From Moraxella porci DSM 25326 (lineage in GTDB: Bacteria; Pseudomonadota; Gammaproteobacteria; Pseudomonadales; Moraxellaceae): a stretch of 64,000 nt of DNA. Each line of letters opens with the position of its first letter. The first letter of the stretch is position 1. Where the stretch lies: assembly GCF_002014855.1 (NCBI RefSeq), contig NZ_MUYV01000006.1, positions 101,456 to 165,455 of the forward strand. The letters are read 5' to 3'. A program made the position numbers and the translations under genes. The notes beneath the pieces are model-generated. The model worked only from the letters and a program-made list of their open reading frames with translations. It was not told the origin of the DNA and ran no database searches. This document shows positions 1 through 8,030 of the stretch, in pieces.

Positions 1-210
1 GCGCGTAAGATTCAGCGTTTCTTGTCACAGCCATTCCATGTTGCAGAAGTATTTACGGGTGCGCCTGGTAAATATGTGGCACTTCGTGATACTATCGCTG
101 GCTTTAAATCGATCATCGAAGGTGAGTATGATCACCTGCCAGAACAAGCCTTCTACATGGTAGGCGGTATCGATGAAGTGGTTGCTAAAGCTGAAAAGCT
201 AAAAGCATAA
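1..210 (+). CDS. atpD: ATP synthase F1 beta subunit, C-terminal end (partial)
   Basis: Last 69 codons of the catalytic beta subunit of the F1 ATPase; the reading frame is open from the first base of the window, so the start lies upstream. The segment [19 protein letters not shown] is the highly conserved C-terminal helical domain of F-type beta subunits, and the ending [13 protein letters not shown] is typical. The nucleotide-binding domain (P-loop) is outside the window. It is followed after 81 bases by atpC, as in the standard atpIBEFHAGDC operon of proteobacteria. Identification is safe. Confidence 0.96.
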   Translation, partial: ARKIQRFLSQPFHVAEVFTGAPGKYVALRDTIAGFKSIIEGEYDHLPEQAFYMVGGIDEVVAKAEKLKA

Positions 211-219
211 TCATCCATT

Positions 220-253
220 CACAATCAGATAAGCCATCGCTTATTTGATTGTG
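220..253 (+). promoter_or_regulatory. Stem-loop between atpD and atpC
   Basis: Arms at 220-234 and 239-253 pair over 15 bases with a single G-U wobble and a 4-base loop. There is no U-run behind it, so it is unlikely to terminate transcription fully. Its place between two genes whose products are needed in unequal amounts (three beta to one epsilon) suggests an mRNA stability or partial-attenuation element. The structure is seen; the role is inferred. Confidence 0.55.
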
Positions 254-291
254 AAAGTTTTCGATAATTGCTGGCTTATTAGGAGAATAAC

Positions 292-711
292 ATGGCAACT
301 TTTATGTGCCGAGTTGTGAGCGCACGAGAAGAGCTGTATGCTGGCGAAATCAGTATGCTGATCGCCAACGGCCATTCAGGTGAAATTGGTGTTTTGGCTG
401 GACACACGCCTTTGATCACTTTACTAAAACCAGGTGCCATGCGCATGAAATCAGCCGATGGCCTATCTGAAGAAGTGATTTATGTATCTGGTGGTGTGCT
501 TGAAGTACAGCCAAATCTGGTGACAGTGTTGGCAGACGATGCAGAACGCGCTCATGATTTGGATGAGGCCAAGATTGCTGAAGCTCGCCGAGCTGCTGAG
601 CAGATGTTGGTAAACCAAACCGACACCCTTCAAACCAATGCTGCTTTGGCTGCACTGGCTGAATCTGTGGCACAGCTGCAAACGATTCAAAAATACAAAA
701 ATCGTGCTTAA
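292..711 (+). CDS. atpC: ATP synthase F1 epsilon subunit
   Basis: 139 residues, the usual length for the epsilon subunit of the F1 rotor stalk, which couples rotation to catalysis and inhibits ATP hydrolysis. The N-terminal beta-sandwich carries the family pattern (MCRVVSAREELYAGE, then GEIGVLAGHTPLITLLKPG), and the C-terminal part (about residues 90-139) is an Ala-rich helical hairpin. An AGGAG ribosome-binding site stands 7 bases before the ATG. It is the last gene of the atp operon; no clear intrinsic terminator is visible in the 76 bases before bfmR, so some read-through is possible. Confidence 0.96.
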   Translation: MATFMCRVVSAREELYAGEISMLIANGHSGEIGVLAGHTPLITLLKPGAMRMKSADGLSEEVIYVSGGVLEVQPNLVTVLADDAERAHDLDEAKIAEARRAAEQMLVNQTDTLQTNAALAALAESVAQLQTIQKYKNRA

Positions 712-787
712 TTTGCTGTCAGCCATCTGCATGGCGAGCAAAGTTTGATTTTTTAATTGTGGTAATGTACATCACCGTAGGATGATT

Positions 788-1507
788 ATGACTGCTACCC
801 CTGAAAAAGAAGACATGCCGCGAATCCTCATCGTTGAAGACGATGAGCGATTGGCGATGCTGACTCAAGATTATCTGCGTAAAAATGGGCTGGATGTGGC
901 GATCGAAACTGATGGCACACGCGCCATCCGACGCATCATTGCTGAGCAGCCGGATTTGGTTGTTCTTGATGTCATGTTACCAGGTAGCGATGGCTTGACG
1001 GTATGTCGTGAAGTTCGTGCTCAATATCAACAGCCGATTCTGATGCTAACAGCCCGTACGGATGATATGGATCAGGTTTTGGGTCTTGAGATGGGTGCTG
1101 ATGACTATGTCGCCAAACCTGCACAACCGCGAGTTCTATTGGCTCGTATTCGTGCTTTGTTGCGCCGTTCTGATACTGCGCCAGTCGAATCCTCGCCTCA
1201 GCGTTTGGAATTTGGCGATTTGGTGATCGATAATGGTGGTCGTTCGGTGACGCTGAATGATGAGCTTGTTGATTTTACCAGCGCCGAATATGATTTGTTG
1301 TGGCTGTTGGCATCAAATGCTGGTCGCATTTTGTCTCGTGAGGATATTTTTGAGCGACTACGCGGCATCGAATATGATGGCCAAGATCGTTCAATTGATG
1401 TGCGTATTTCTCGCATTCGTCCAAAAATTGGTGATGATCCAGAAAATCCAAAACGCATCAAAACAGTCCGTTCTAAGGGCTATTTGTTCGTCAAAGAAGG
1501 TAATTAA
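788..1507 (+). CDS. bfmR: Response regulator BfmR (OmpR family)
   Basis: Winged-helix response regulator of 239 residues. The receiver domain (about residues 10-125) has the acidic pair in ILIVEDDE, the phosphoacceptor Asp61 in LVVLDVMLPG, and the conserved Lys110 in YVAKP. The DNA-binding domain (about 140-235) includes FTSAEYDLLWLLASNAG and SIDVRISRIRPKIGDD. It is very close to Acinetobacter BfmR, which controls biofilm, envelope and capsule functions; that role is carried over from the family. I prefer the ATG at 788 because the TAGGA ribosome-binding site (778-782) overlaps the ATG at 782. Its partner kinase BfmS follows after an 80-base gap containing two hairpins. Confidence 0.93.
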   Translation: MTATPEKEDMPRILIVEDDERLAMLTQDYLRKNGLDVAIETDGTRAIRRIIAEQPDLVVLDVMLPGSDGLTVCREVRAQYQQPILMLTARTDDMDQVLGLEMGADDYVAKPAQPRVLLARIRALLRRSDTAPVESSPQRLEFGDLVIDNGGRSVTLNDELVDFTSAEYDLLWLLASNAGRILSREDIFERLRGIEYDGQDRSIDVRISRIRPKIGDDPENPKRIKTVRSKGYLFVKEGN

Positions 1508-1533
1508 TTGCATGCAAGGTGTTTGCATGCAAT
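1507..1533 (+). promoter_or_regulatory. Hairpin 1 in the bfmR-bfmS gap
   Basis: Perfect 11-base inverted repeat (1507-1517 against 1523-1533, loop GGTGT) starting on the last base of the bfmR stop codon. Each arm contains the self-complementary core TTGCATGCAA, so it could also be a protein-binding palindrome. There is no U-tract directly after it. Confidence 0.5.
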
Positions 1534-1542
1534 GATTTGTGC

Positions 1543-1570
1543 AAAGCCAGCTCATGCTGGCTTTCATTTT
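1543..1570 (+). terminator. Terminator-like hairpin 2 in the bfmR-bfmS gap
   Basis: Perfect 8-base stem AAAGCCAG / CTGGCTTT (1543-1550, 1557-1564) with a 6-base loop followed by CATTTTAT. It resembles a weak intrinsic terminator and would lower kinase expression relative to the regulator. bfmS begins only 24 bases after the stem, so it may also act as an attenuator. Confidence 0.5.
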
Positions 1571-1587
1571 ATCGGACGCTGTTTGCT

Positions 1588-3276
1588 ATGACTTTTATGA
1601 GCTTCACCGAGCGAAGCATCTTTTTTCGCATCTATGCTGGGCTGCTACTGGTCTGTGTGTCTGTGGCGTTTTTTGCGTATCTTTTGGTTGATACCATCAA
1701 TCAAGAACGCGCTCAGGCATATCGGGAAAGTGTGGCAACCGGTGTTTTTTATTTGATTGGTCAAGGTGCGCAGCATCAAACTACACCTGCTCAAAGAAAT
1801 TATTGGCTCAATGACATCAGTATGCTGTTTGGCAGCAATTTTGAAATTGTCCCGATGGAATCCATCGAGTTTAAAGCACGAGAGATGCGCCGAATCGAAG
1901 AGGCAAAAACTGTCGTCCGCTATGATCACCACGCCAATCAATCTACCTTTTATTATCGCCTTGAGGGTACAGATGAGGTTTTGACCACACGGCTATCACA
2001 AGTTGGTGAACGACAAGTCAGAGCGTTGACCATTTTTTTGCTTGATGATTTATCGCATTATCAGGGTTTTGAACAAAAACAAGCCCGATTGAATTATTTG
2101 ACTGAGAAATTCAGTTATCCCATTTACTTACAATCCATCAATAATTTGCGCTTAGATCCTGACCAGATTGCGCGTCTAAAACGCGATGAATTGGTGATGT
2201 CATTTCAAGATGGCATCCGTGGTCAAGGATCGACGATTTCATTTACCGTCGCCTCAGATGTTGAAGATGTGGTGATCGTGGTTGGCCCTGTTGCGCTGTT
2301 TAATTGGTTTCCGCTGAATTTATTAGTGAGCGTGACCTTGATCTGCGTGTTTTTGATCGCTTTGGGTGTCTATGCGCTGATTTTTCCTTTGGAGCGTCGC
2401 TTGCAATTATTGCAAATGGGCGTCAATCGAGTCACTCAAGGCAACTTGGATACCAAAGTTCAGGTCGTCGGCCATGATGACATCGCGCGATTGTCGATGA
2501 CTTTTAATGCGATGACAGCGCATATCAAACGACTGATCGAAGCACAACGCGAGCTGACCCGAGCGGTGTCACATGAGCTGCGCACGCCCGTTGCGCGGAT
2601 ACGCTTTGCTGTGGACATGCTGGCAGATACCGATGATGCCGATTCTCGCCAACTTCAAAAGAATTTTATCGATGAGGACATTGAGTCTTTAAATGAACTG
2701 ATTGACGAGATTTTGACTTATGCCAAGCTAGAAGAAGGCTCGCCAAAGCTAGATTGGGAGATGGTGAATTTACGTGAGCTGCTTGAGCAGATCGAACGCG
2801 AGACCAATGCGCTTGGTAAGCCCATCAAGCTTGTGTGTCAGCTGCCGCCTGCCAAAGCCGTGGCCATGGCGGATCGCCGCTATTTGCATCGTGTGGTTCA
2901 AAACTTAGTCGGTAATGCCCTGCGCTATGCCGAAACGACAGTGATGCTCAGTGCTGATGTCATCAAAGGTGAGGCTTTTATCAGCGTTGAAGATGATGGT
3001 CATGGTATCGCCGAAGCAGATCGCGAGAAAGTGTTTATTCCTTTTGCGCGACTCGATGACAGCCGTACCAGAGCCTCTGGCGGCTATGGGTTGGGTTTGT
3101 CGATCGTCAGTCGCATTGCATTTTGGTTTAATGCCAATTTAAAAGTGGATGAAAGTCCTAAGCTGCACGGGGCAAGATTCATCATGTCATGGCCAGTCAA
3201 GCAGGTCGGTGTGGTCGTCGCTGCCGATGAGATGACCCAAGACCGCATGCAAAAAACCATCGAAAATAATGGCTAA
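1588..3276 (+). CDS. bfmS: Sensor histidine kinase BfmS
   Basis: Inner-membrane sensor kinase, 562 residues from the ATG at 1588. It has a membrane helix near residues 12-32, a periplasmic sensor of about 200 residues, a second membrane helix near 230-265, a HAMP linker (FPLERRLQLLQMGVNRVTQGN), the dimerisation/phosphoacceptor segment AVSHELRTPVARIRFA with His329, and an ATPase domain with N (QNLVGNALRYAE), G1 (VEDDGHGI) and G2 (GGYGLGLSIV) boxes. The reading frame is open back to 1519, but those extra codons run through the intergenic hairpins and are unlikely to be translated. A second ATG at 1597 is possible. It phosphorylates BfmR by family knowledge. Confidence 0.9.
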   Translation: MTFMSFTERSIFFRIYAGLLLVCVSVAFFAYLLVDTINQERAQAYRESVATGVFYLIGQGAQHQTTPAQRNYWLNDISMLFGSNFEIVPMESIEFKAREMRRIEEAKTVVRYDHHANQSTFYYRLEGTDEVLTTRLSQVGERQVRALTIFLLDDLSHYQGFEQKQARLNYLTEKFSYPIYLQSINNLRLDPDQIARLKRDELVMSFQDGIRGQGSTISFTVASDVEDVVIVVGPVALFNWFPLNLLVSVTLICVFLIALGVYALIFPLERRLQLLQMGVNRVTQGNLDTKVQVVGHDDIARLSMTFNAMTAHIKRLIEAQRELTRAVSHELRTPVARIRFAVDMLADTDDADSRQLQKNFIDEDIESLNELIDEILTYAKLEEGSPKLDWEMVNLRELLEQIERETNALGKPIKLVCQLPPAKAVAMADRRYLHRVVQNLVGNALRYAETTVMLSADVIKGEAFISVEDDGHGIAEADREKVFIPFARLDDSRTRASGGYGLGLSIVSRIAFWFNANLKVDESPKLHGARFIMSWPVKQVGVVVAADEMTQDRMQKTIENNG

Positions 3277-3295
3277 TCCATCAAGCTTGGTGGAT

Positions 3296-4708
3296 CTACT
3301 GGGCGACAGTATGCTCATCCGATGCATCTAAAGATGTATCTGGCTCATCGATTTGAGTCATTAATGGAATTTTTACGCACACTTGTAGGCCGCCAGCAGG
3401 GTGGTTTGTGGCTTCGACCACGCCCTGATGTAGCTGTGCGATGCGATTAACGATCGCCAAACCAAGCCCACTGCCTTGGGTCGTGCGCGCAGATTCGCCG
3501 CGCTCAAATGGCTGCATGATACGCTCCAATTGATCTTCAGCCACGCCGTCGCCTTCGTCTTTGACACACAAAATTAACAAGGGATAGTCAGCATCAGCAG
3601 CGTCAGGATCGATGGCTTGAATGTGCGCGCTTAAATGAATTGGCTGCTCTCCATAACGGATGGCGTTATTGACCAAATTGATGATCAGGCGTTTGATGGA
3701 CAAAGGGCGTACAGGGACTTTTTGACTGATGTCTGATTCATAAATAAATCGCGTCCCTGAAAACTGCACCATGATTTCTTTAAAAATCACATCCAAATTT
3801 GTGGGTTTGACAGGTTCATCAGAGCCATCTTTCATAAAAGAAATAAATTGTTCTAAAATGGCATCCATGTCCTCAATGTCATAGACCAATCCCTCACGGA
3901 AAAATTCATCTGGCAGCATCTCAGCCGTCAGCCGCATTCGTGTCAAAGGCGTACGCAGGTCATGACTGATGCCAGCAAGCATGATGGTACGCTCTTTTTG
4001 TGCTTGACTAAGAGTGCTAAAAAGCCGATTAAAAGCCGTGTTGGCCTTACGAATCTCATTGGGTCCTGTCTGAGTCGGCAAAGTGGTGGCATGGCCTTGG
4101 GTGATATAATCGTTGGCTGCGCGTTCAAGCTTTTTAAGAGGGCGATTAAGGCCGCGCACCAGCACCCAAATGGTAAATATGGTCAATAAAGGAATGCCAA
4201 ATATAAACCCTGCCAGCACGCCAGGGCTGTACTGCGAGTAGTGCATCATCGGCTCACGGATCCAGATGTCAGGATGCGCGCTGTCTTGGATCCATAGTTT
4301 TGGTACGGGTTTGAATTTAAAATATACCGACACTTCGCGTCCCAGTGAGCGCGAGATCTCATCGGCCATGATCTGCGTCAGATGTGTGACCACAGGCTTG
4401 TCGGTGATGTCGGGAAATTCATTGCGATCGGTGATGATGTCGATGTGGGTATTATTTTCTAGCCAATGCATGAATTCAGGATTGTTGCGCCACTCTGGTT
4501 TGATTGAGGTCAACAGCTTGATTTCGGTGGATAGATAACTGGCGTGGTTTTTGAGTTCAGGCAAATAAAGACTGCGCCAAAACAGCCAGATCGACAAAGT
4601 AACGCTGACAAAGACGATAAAACACACCATGATCAGCGTCTGCAAGGTGTTGGAGTATAATTTATGGTGTAATTTTGCAAAGACATTGCGCACGGATTTA
4701 TTCATCAT
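3296..4708 (-). CDS. envZ: EnvZ-like osmosensor histidine kinase (orphan)
   Basis: 470-residue inner-membrane kinase. Two membrane segments (about residues 25-45 and 160-180) flank a periplasmic domain of about 115 residues; a HAMP region with LNRPLKKLERAANDY follows, then the phosphoacceptor block GISHDLRTPLTRMRLTAEML with His249, the N box INLVNNAIRYGE, and the ATP lid GSGLGLAIVNRIAQLH. The H-box and HAMP are those of the EnvZ group. I place the start at 4708 because AGGTGG lies just upstream of the ATGATG there; 12 further codons (to 4744) are open but lack a ribosome-binding site. No ompR-type regulator lies next to it: upstream is rpsP on the other strand and downstream is bfmS, convergent with a 19-base gap. 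Confidence 0.82.
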   Translation of the reverse strand: MMNKSVRNVFAKLHHKLYSNTLQTLIMVCFIVFVSVTLSIWLFWRSLYLPELKNHASYLSTEIKLLTSIKPEWRNNPEFMHWLENNTHIDIITDRNEFPDITDKPVVTHLTQIMADEISRSLGREVSVYFKFKPVPKLWIQDSAHPDIWIREPMMHYSQYSPGVLAGFIFGIPLLTIFTIWVLVRGLNRPLKKLERAANDYITQGHATTLPTQTGPNEIRKANTAFNRLFSTLSQAQKERTIMLAGISHDLRTPLTRMRLTAEMLPDEFFREGLVYDIEDMDAILEQFISFMKDGSDEPVKPTNLDVIFKEIMVQFSGTRFIYESDISQKVPVRPLSIKRLIINLVNNAIRYGEQPIHLSAHIQAIDPDAADADYPLLILCVKDEGDGVAEDQLERIMQPFERGESARTTQGSGLGLAIVNRIAQLHQGVVEATNHPAGGLQVCVKIPLMTQIDEPDTSLDASDEHTVAQ

Positions 4709-4814
4709 AAGCCACCTGACAATCGCATGCCGCCATTGTAGCACAGCTTTTACAATGCATTACAGTTTAATTTACACAAAAAGCAAATTTTTACTTTTAA
4801 GATGATAAATTTCT

Positions 4815-4823
4815 TGGTATAAT
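4815..4823 (+). promoter_or_regulatory. Extended -10 promoter for the rpsP operon
   Basis: TGGTATAAT is a perfect extended -10 element (TGn plus TATAAT at 4818-4823). The region 17 bases further up is AT-rich without a good -35, which extended -10 promoters tolerate. It would give a leader of about 110 bases before rpsP. Confidence 0.55.
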
Positions 4824-4940
4824 TACAGTTTTAGCGGGTTCAGGTTCGTACGGCTCATCCTCAACTTTATCGAATCTGTATCATGCTCTAATTCTTGCAC
4901 AAATTATTTTTTTGTTTTTAAACTTTTTAAGAGAGTTATC

Positions 4941-5189
4941 ATGGTAGTTATTCGTCTGGCTCGTGGCGGTTCAAAAAAGCGTCCATTCTATCAAGTCGTT
5001 GTTGCTGACAAGCGTGCAGCACGCGACGGTCGTTTCATCGAGAAAATCGGTTTCTTCAATCCACTGGCTCGTGGCCAAGAAGTTGAAACTCGCATCGACC
5101 TAGAAGCTTACAATGCGTGGATTGCAAAAGGCGCACAGCCAACTGACCGCGTTGCTTCATTGGTTAAAGCATTGAACAAAGCTGCTTAA
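4941..5189 (+). CDS. rpsP: 30S ribosomal protein S16
   Basis: 82 residues, standard for bS16, a primary-binding protein of the 30S body. The N-terminal [23 protein letters not shown] and the block [14 protein letters not shown] are diagnostic. The ATG has an AGAG ribosome-binding site 8 bases upstream. It heads the classic rpsP-rimM-trmD-rplS operon, which joins two ribosomal proteins with a ribosome maturation factor and a tRNA methyltransferase. Confidence 0.97.
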   Translation: MVVIRLARGGSKKRPFYQVVVADKRAARDGRFIEKIGFFNPLARGQEVETRIDLEAYNAWIAKGAQPTDRVASLVKALNKAA

Positions 5190-5205
5190 TTAGCAAATTT
5201 GTCTC

Positions 5206-5258
5206 AACGGTTTGCACCTAAGTATAAGCGAAGACTTATATCTGTGGTGTAAGCCGTT
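5206..5258 (+). promoter_or_regulatory. Long stem-loop between rpsP and rimM
   Basis: Outer arms 5206-5218 and 5246-5258 pair over 13 bases with two G-U wobbles. An inner perfect stem TATAAG / CTTATA lies inside the loop. It is not followed by a U-tract. It probably works as a processing or attenuation point that lets the ribosomal protein gene be expressed more than rimM and trmD; such unequal expression is known for this operon in Escherichia coli, but the role here is inferred. Confidence 0.5.
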
Positions 5259-5299
5259 TTGTGCTATCAAATCCCATCTTTTTTACATGAAGCCAAATC

Positions 5300-5863
5300 G
5301 TGACTGTTTCAAAACCAAATTTTTCTCGTCAAAGTAGTGCGCCAGATCCATCAACGCTGGTTAAGATCGCGACACTAAAAAAACCCTACGGCATCAAAGG
5401 CTGGCTTTGGGTGTTTAGCGAAACTGACGAACGCTCAGGTATTTTTGAGATGTCGCCGTGGTGGATGAAGACAGCTACAGGATTCAAGCCTTTGACCGTC
5501 AAAGACTGGCGTAACCAAGGGCAGGGTTTGGTGGCGTGTTTTGAAGAGATTGCTGATCGTAATGTCGCTGAGACCATGAATGGCACAACCATTTGGGTAT
5601 CCAAAGACAGCTTTCCTGAACTTAGCGAAGATGAGTATTATTGGTCGGATTTGATTGGACTGACGGTGATTAACGAACAAGGTGAAAATCTTGGCGTGAT
5701 CAAAGAGATGTTCGAGACCGGTGCGCATGAGATCATTTCTGTCAAGCCAAGTGCTGATAGTATTGATCGCGAAGAGCGTCTTATCCCGTGGCATCGTGAC
5801 ATCGTATTGTCAGTGGACTTGTCAGCCAAAACCATGCTGGTGGCATGGGGTGCTGATTACTAA
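5300..5863 (+). CDS. rimM: Ribosome maturation factor RimM
   Basis: 187 residues starting with GTG. RimM binds S19 and helps fold the 30S head. The N-terminal RimM domain (about residues 20-100) starts VKIATLKKPYGIKGWLWVFSE, and the C-terminal PRC-barrel (about 110-185) contains YYWSDLIGLTVINEQGENLG and ends in the RLIPWHRDIVLSVDLSAKTM block typical of the family. The 18-residue N-terminal extension before the conserved core is Ser-rich and probably flexible. Second gene of the rpsP operon. Confidence 0.95.
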   Translation: MTVSKPNFSRQSSAPDPSTLVKIATLKKPYGIKGWLWVFSETDERSGIFEMSPWWMKTATGFKPLTVKDWRNQGQGLVACFEEIADRNVAETMNGTTIWVSKDSFPELSEDEYYWSDLIGLTVINEQGENLGVIKEMFETGAHEIISVKPSADSIDREERLIPWHRDIVLSVDLSAKTMLVAWGADY

Positions 5864-5931
5864 CACTGATTACCAGAGTGGATTCGCCAGTGAATCGCTC
5901 ATATAACCAACCTTGGGATAACTAAGCTACC

Positions 5932-6684
5932 GTGTTTTTTGCTGTCATCAGTATTTTGCCTGAGATGTTCGCTGCGATGACTGATTTTGGTGTCGTCGGA
6001 CGCGCCATCAAAAGACAGCAAGCCAGTATCAGCCTGATTAATCCTAGAGATTTTACGACGGATAATTATCGCCGTATCGATGAGCGTCCGTTTGGCGGCG
6101 GTCCTGGCATGGTGATGATGGCGGAGCCACTCGAAAAGGCGATTTTGCACGCCAAAGAGTTGGCACGACAAGTAGGATGTCGAGTAGATGACGGTGCGTG
6201 TCCTGTGGTGTATTTATCACCACAAGGCAAACAGCTCGATGAACCGAGTGTGGTACAGATGGCGTCCTTGGATGGCATGATTTTATTATGCGGTCGTTAC
6301 GAAGGGATTGATGAGCGGTTGCTTGAGCGATATGTCGATACTGAGATTTCTATCGGCGACTATGTGCTGACAGGCGGTGAGTTGCCTGCGATGGTGGTGA
6401 TGGATAGCGTCATTCGCAGATTGCCACAGGTGATGGGTGATGATCTCTCCGCAGAGCAAGATTCTTTTGTAGATGGCTTGCTGGATTGTCCGCACTACAC
6501 TAAGCCGCTTGATTTTCATGGCGATGGTGTGCCAGAAGTGCTATTATCGGGTCATCATGCCAATATCGCCAAATGGCGTTTTTTAGAGCAGGTGAGACGC
6601 ACGCAAGTACGGCGACCTGATTTGTGGGAAAAATTTACACCCACCAAACAGCAACTCAAGTGGCTCAAAGACTTGAAAGATTGA
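5932..6684 (+). CDS. trmD: tRNA (guanine-N1)-methyltransferase TrmD
   Basis: 250 residues with a GTG start. TrmD methylates G37 next to the anticodon using S-adenosylmethionine and prevents frameshifting. Visible family blocks are [20 protein letters not shown] at the N-terminus, [16 protein letters not shown], and the trefoil-knot SAM site [20 protein letters not shown] followed by [17 protein letters not shown]. The C-terminal helical domain binds tRNA. Third gene of the operon, 68 bases after rimM. Confidence 0.97.
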   Translation: MFFAVISILPEMFAAMTDFGVVGRAIKRQQASISLINPRDFTTDNYRRIDERPFGGGPGMVMMAEPLEKAILHAKELARQVGCRVDDGACPVVYLSPQGKQLDEPSVVQMASLDGMILLCGRYEGIDERLLERYVDTEISIGDYVLTGGELPAMVVMDSVIRRLPQVMGDDLSAEQDSFVDGLLDCPHYTKPLDFHGDGVPEVLLSGHHANIAKWRFLEQVRRTQVRRPDLWEKFTPTKQQLKWLKDLKD

Positions 6685-6817
6685 TTTTGCCTGTATGGTT
6701 CAGGCGCAGCGTCAATTGGCGCTTTATGTAACGATGGTATGCGGTCTTTTAACCATTGTCCTGTCTTAGACAGACAAAAAAGATTTTAGCCTATGCCATG
6801 ACAATTGGAGAATTTCC

Positions 6818-7186
6818 ATGAGCAACAAACATCCACTAGTACAAGTTGTTGAAAATGCACAACTAAAAGACCACCCATCATTTGGCCCAGGTGACACTGT
6901 TGTCGTTCAAGTCAAAGTTCGTGAAGGTGACCGTGAGCGTCTACAGGCGTTCGAAGGCGTGGTTATCGCTAAGCGTAACCGTGGTCTAAACTCAGCATTC
7001 ACCGTGCGTAAAATCTCAAGCGGTGTTGGCGTTGAGCGTGCATTCCAACTACACTCACCACTAATCGCAAGCATCGAAGTGAAACGCCGTGGTGATGTAC
7101 GCCGTGCGAAGCTATACTACCTACGCGATCGTTCAGGTAAATCTGCTCGTATCAAAGAAAAATTGGGCGCGCGTAAAGAAGGATAA
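6818..7186 (+). CDS. rplS: 50S ribosomal protein L19
   Basis: 122 residues, normal for bL19, which sits at the interface of the 30S and 50S subunits. The blocks [41 protein letters not shown] and [19 protein letters not shown] are diagnostic. TTGGAG lies 7 bases before the ATG. Last gene of the operon; a strong intrinsic terminator begins 19 bases after the stop codon. Confidence 0.97.
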   Translation: MSNKHPLVQVVENAQLKDHPSFGPGDTVVVQVKVREGDRERLQAFEGVVIAKRNRGLNSAFTVRKISSGVGVERAFQLHSPLIASIEVKRRGDVRRAKLYYLRDRSGKSARIKEKLGARKEG

Positions 7187-7204
7187 TCTTGGTACGCTCA
7201 AGAC

Positions 7205-7235
7205 AAACCCCGAGTTTTCGACTCGGGGTTTTTTT
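7205..7235 (+). terminator. Intrinsic terminator of the rpsP-rplS operon
   Basis: Perfect 11-base stem (7205-7215 with 7221-7231), 5-base loop TTTCG, followed by a U-run. The GC-rich core CCCCGAG makes it strong in the forward direction. It stands between rplS and the convergent pilin gene. Confidence 0.93.
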
Positions 7236-7249
7236 ATGTTTTTAAGTTG

Positions 7250-7675
7250 TCACTGGGTGACTTGAGTTGCTGTACAGCCTTTGGGCGCCACCTCTTTATC
7301 CAGATCTGTGCCACAAGTCCATCCATTTTCGCTGCTATGAGTCCATGTGATGGATTTATTATGAATGCTGCTGGCGGCATTTTGGCCAAAGGTGGCTTTG
7401 ATGGTCGGGCTATCGGTTTCAATGTTGACTTTGATACCATCTGATACCAGATCACTGCCGATGCTGCCGATGTCGCAACCGCTATTTTGGGTGATGCCTT
7501 GTAATCGGCACATATCCACAGCAGTGCGCAGCTGACTGGTCTCCATCAAAACGCGATTGACTTGGGCATTGATGGTGCGTTTTTGGTACTGAGGAATGGC
7601 AAACATCGCCAAAACACCAATGATCAAAATGACGATCATCAATTCAATGAGTGTAAAACCTTGTTGAGATCTCAT
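7250..7675 (-). CDS. Type IV pilin (PilA-like)
   Basis: 141-residue prepilin. The six-residue leader MRSQQG precedes the PilD cleavage and N-methylation site, then FTLIELMIVILIIGVLAMFA with Glu5 of the mature protein, the classic type IVa pilin N-terminal helix. The next helix (INAQVNRVLMETSQLRTAVD) resembles major pilins of Acinetobacter and Moraxella. Four cysteines follow; the last two, CGTDLDKEVAPKGC, form a likely C-terminal disulphide loop. A good AAGGAA ribosome-binding site and a TATAAT (7690-7695, minus strand) lie upstream. It stands alone, with no other pilus gene in the window, so it could be the major pilin or a minor pilin. Confidence 0.85.
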   Translation of the reverse strand: MRSQQGFTLIELMIVILIIGVLAMFAIPQYQKRTINAQVNRVLMETSQLRTAVDMCRLQGITQNSGCDIGSIGSDLVSDGIKVNIETDSPTIKATFGQNAASSIHNKSITWTHSSENGWTCGTDLDKEVAPKGCTATQVTQ

Positions 7676-8030
7676 GGTTGTTCCTTGAAATTATAAACTC
7701 AAAGTATAAAGATAATGCAATTCTGCCATAAAATTATTGGCCTGACAAGTTTTTTGGTGAATGAACTTCGTCTCCGCGATTTTGGAATTGGTCAGCGTTG
7801 ATATTTATTGAGATTTCAATGGGTATTTATAAAATAAATGTTGATTATCGTGGGATATTTTTTGTAATTGGCGCTATTTTCAGCTATTATTATAAGTGGA
7901 GAAGTGACGCTAAATTGTCGATTTGGCGATTTGGCGTCTCAGAATCATCTCTAGGCACTTATGATGCGACTAATGGATGTGTCATAAGCACCAAACGGGA
8001 TATTTTTCGTAAATAAAAGAGGAATTTGCT
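7676..8030. other. Intergenic region, pilin / acnB divergent control region
   Basis: 355 bases between divergent pilin and acnB starts. It is AT-rich and holds a putative promoter for acnB (7868-7896) and a TATAAT for the pilin gene. A 72-codon frame at 7798-8016 begins with TTG, has no ribosome-binding site and no recognisable motif; I do not call it a gene. I found no convincing sigma-54 (GG-N10-GC) site for the pilin. Confidence 0.5.
7868..7896 (+). promoter_or_regulatory. Putative sigma-70 promoter of acnB
   Basis: TTGGCG (7868-7873), 17-base spacer, TATAAG (7891-7896). It would give a leader of roughly 130 bases before the acnB start at 8031. Sequence match only. Confidence 0.4.

Noticed and set aside
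3276-3295. Terminator between bfmS and the EnvZ-like gene
   Set aside because: A 7-base stem with one wobble exists, but neither side has a U-tract.
7676-7797. Sigma-54 promoter for the pilin gene
   Set aside because: TGGCAGAATTGCAT looks similar, but the spacing between GG and GC is 7 instead of 10 bases.
7798-8016. 72-codon frame before acnB
   Set aside because: TTG start without a ribosome-binding site, no motif, and it overlaps the putative acnB promoter and leader.
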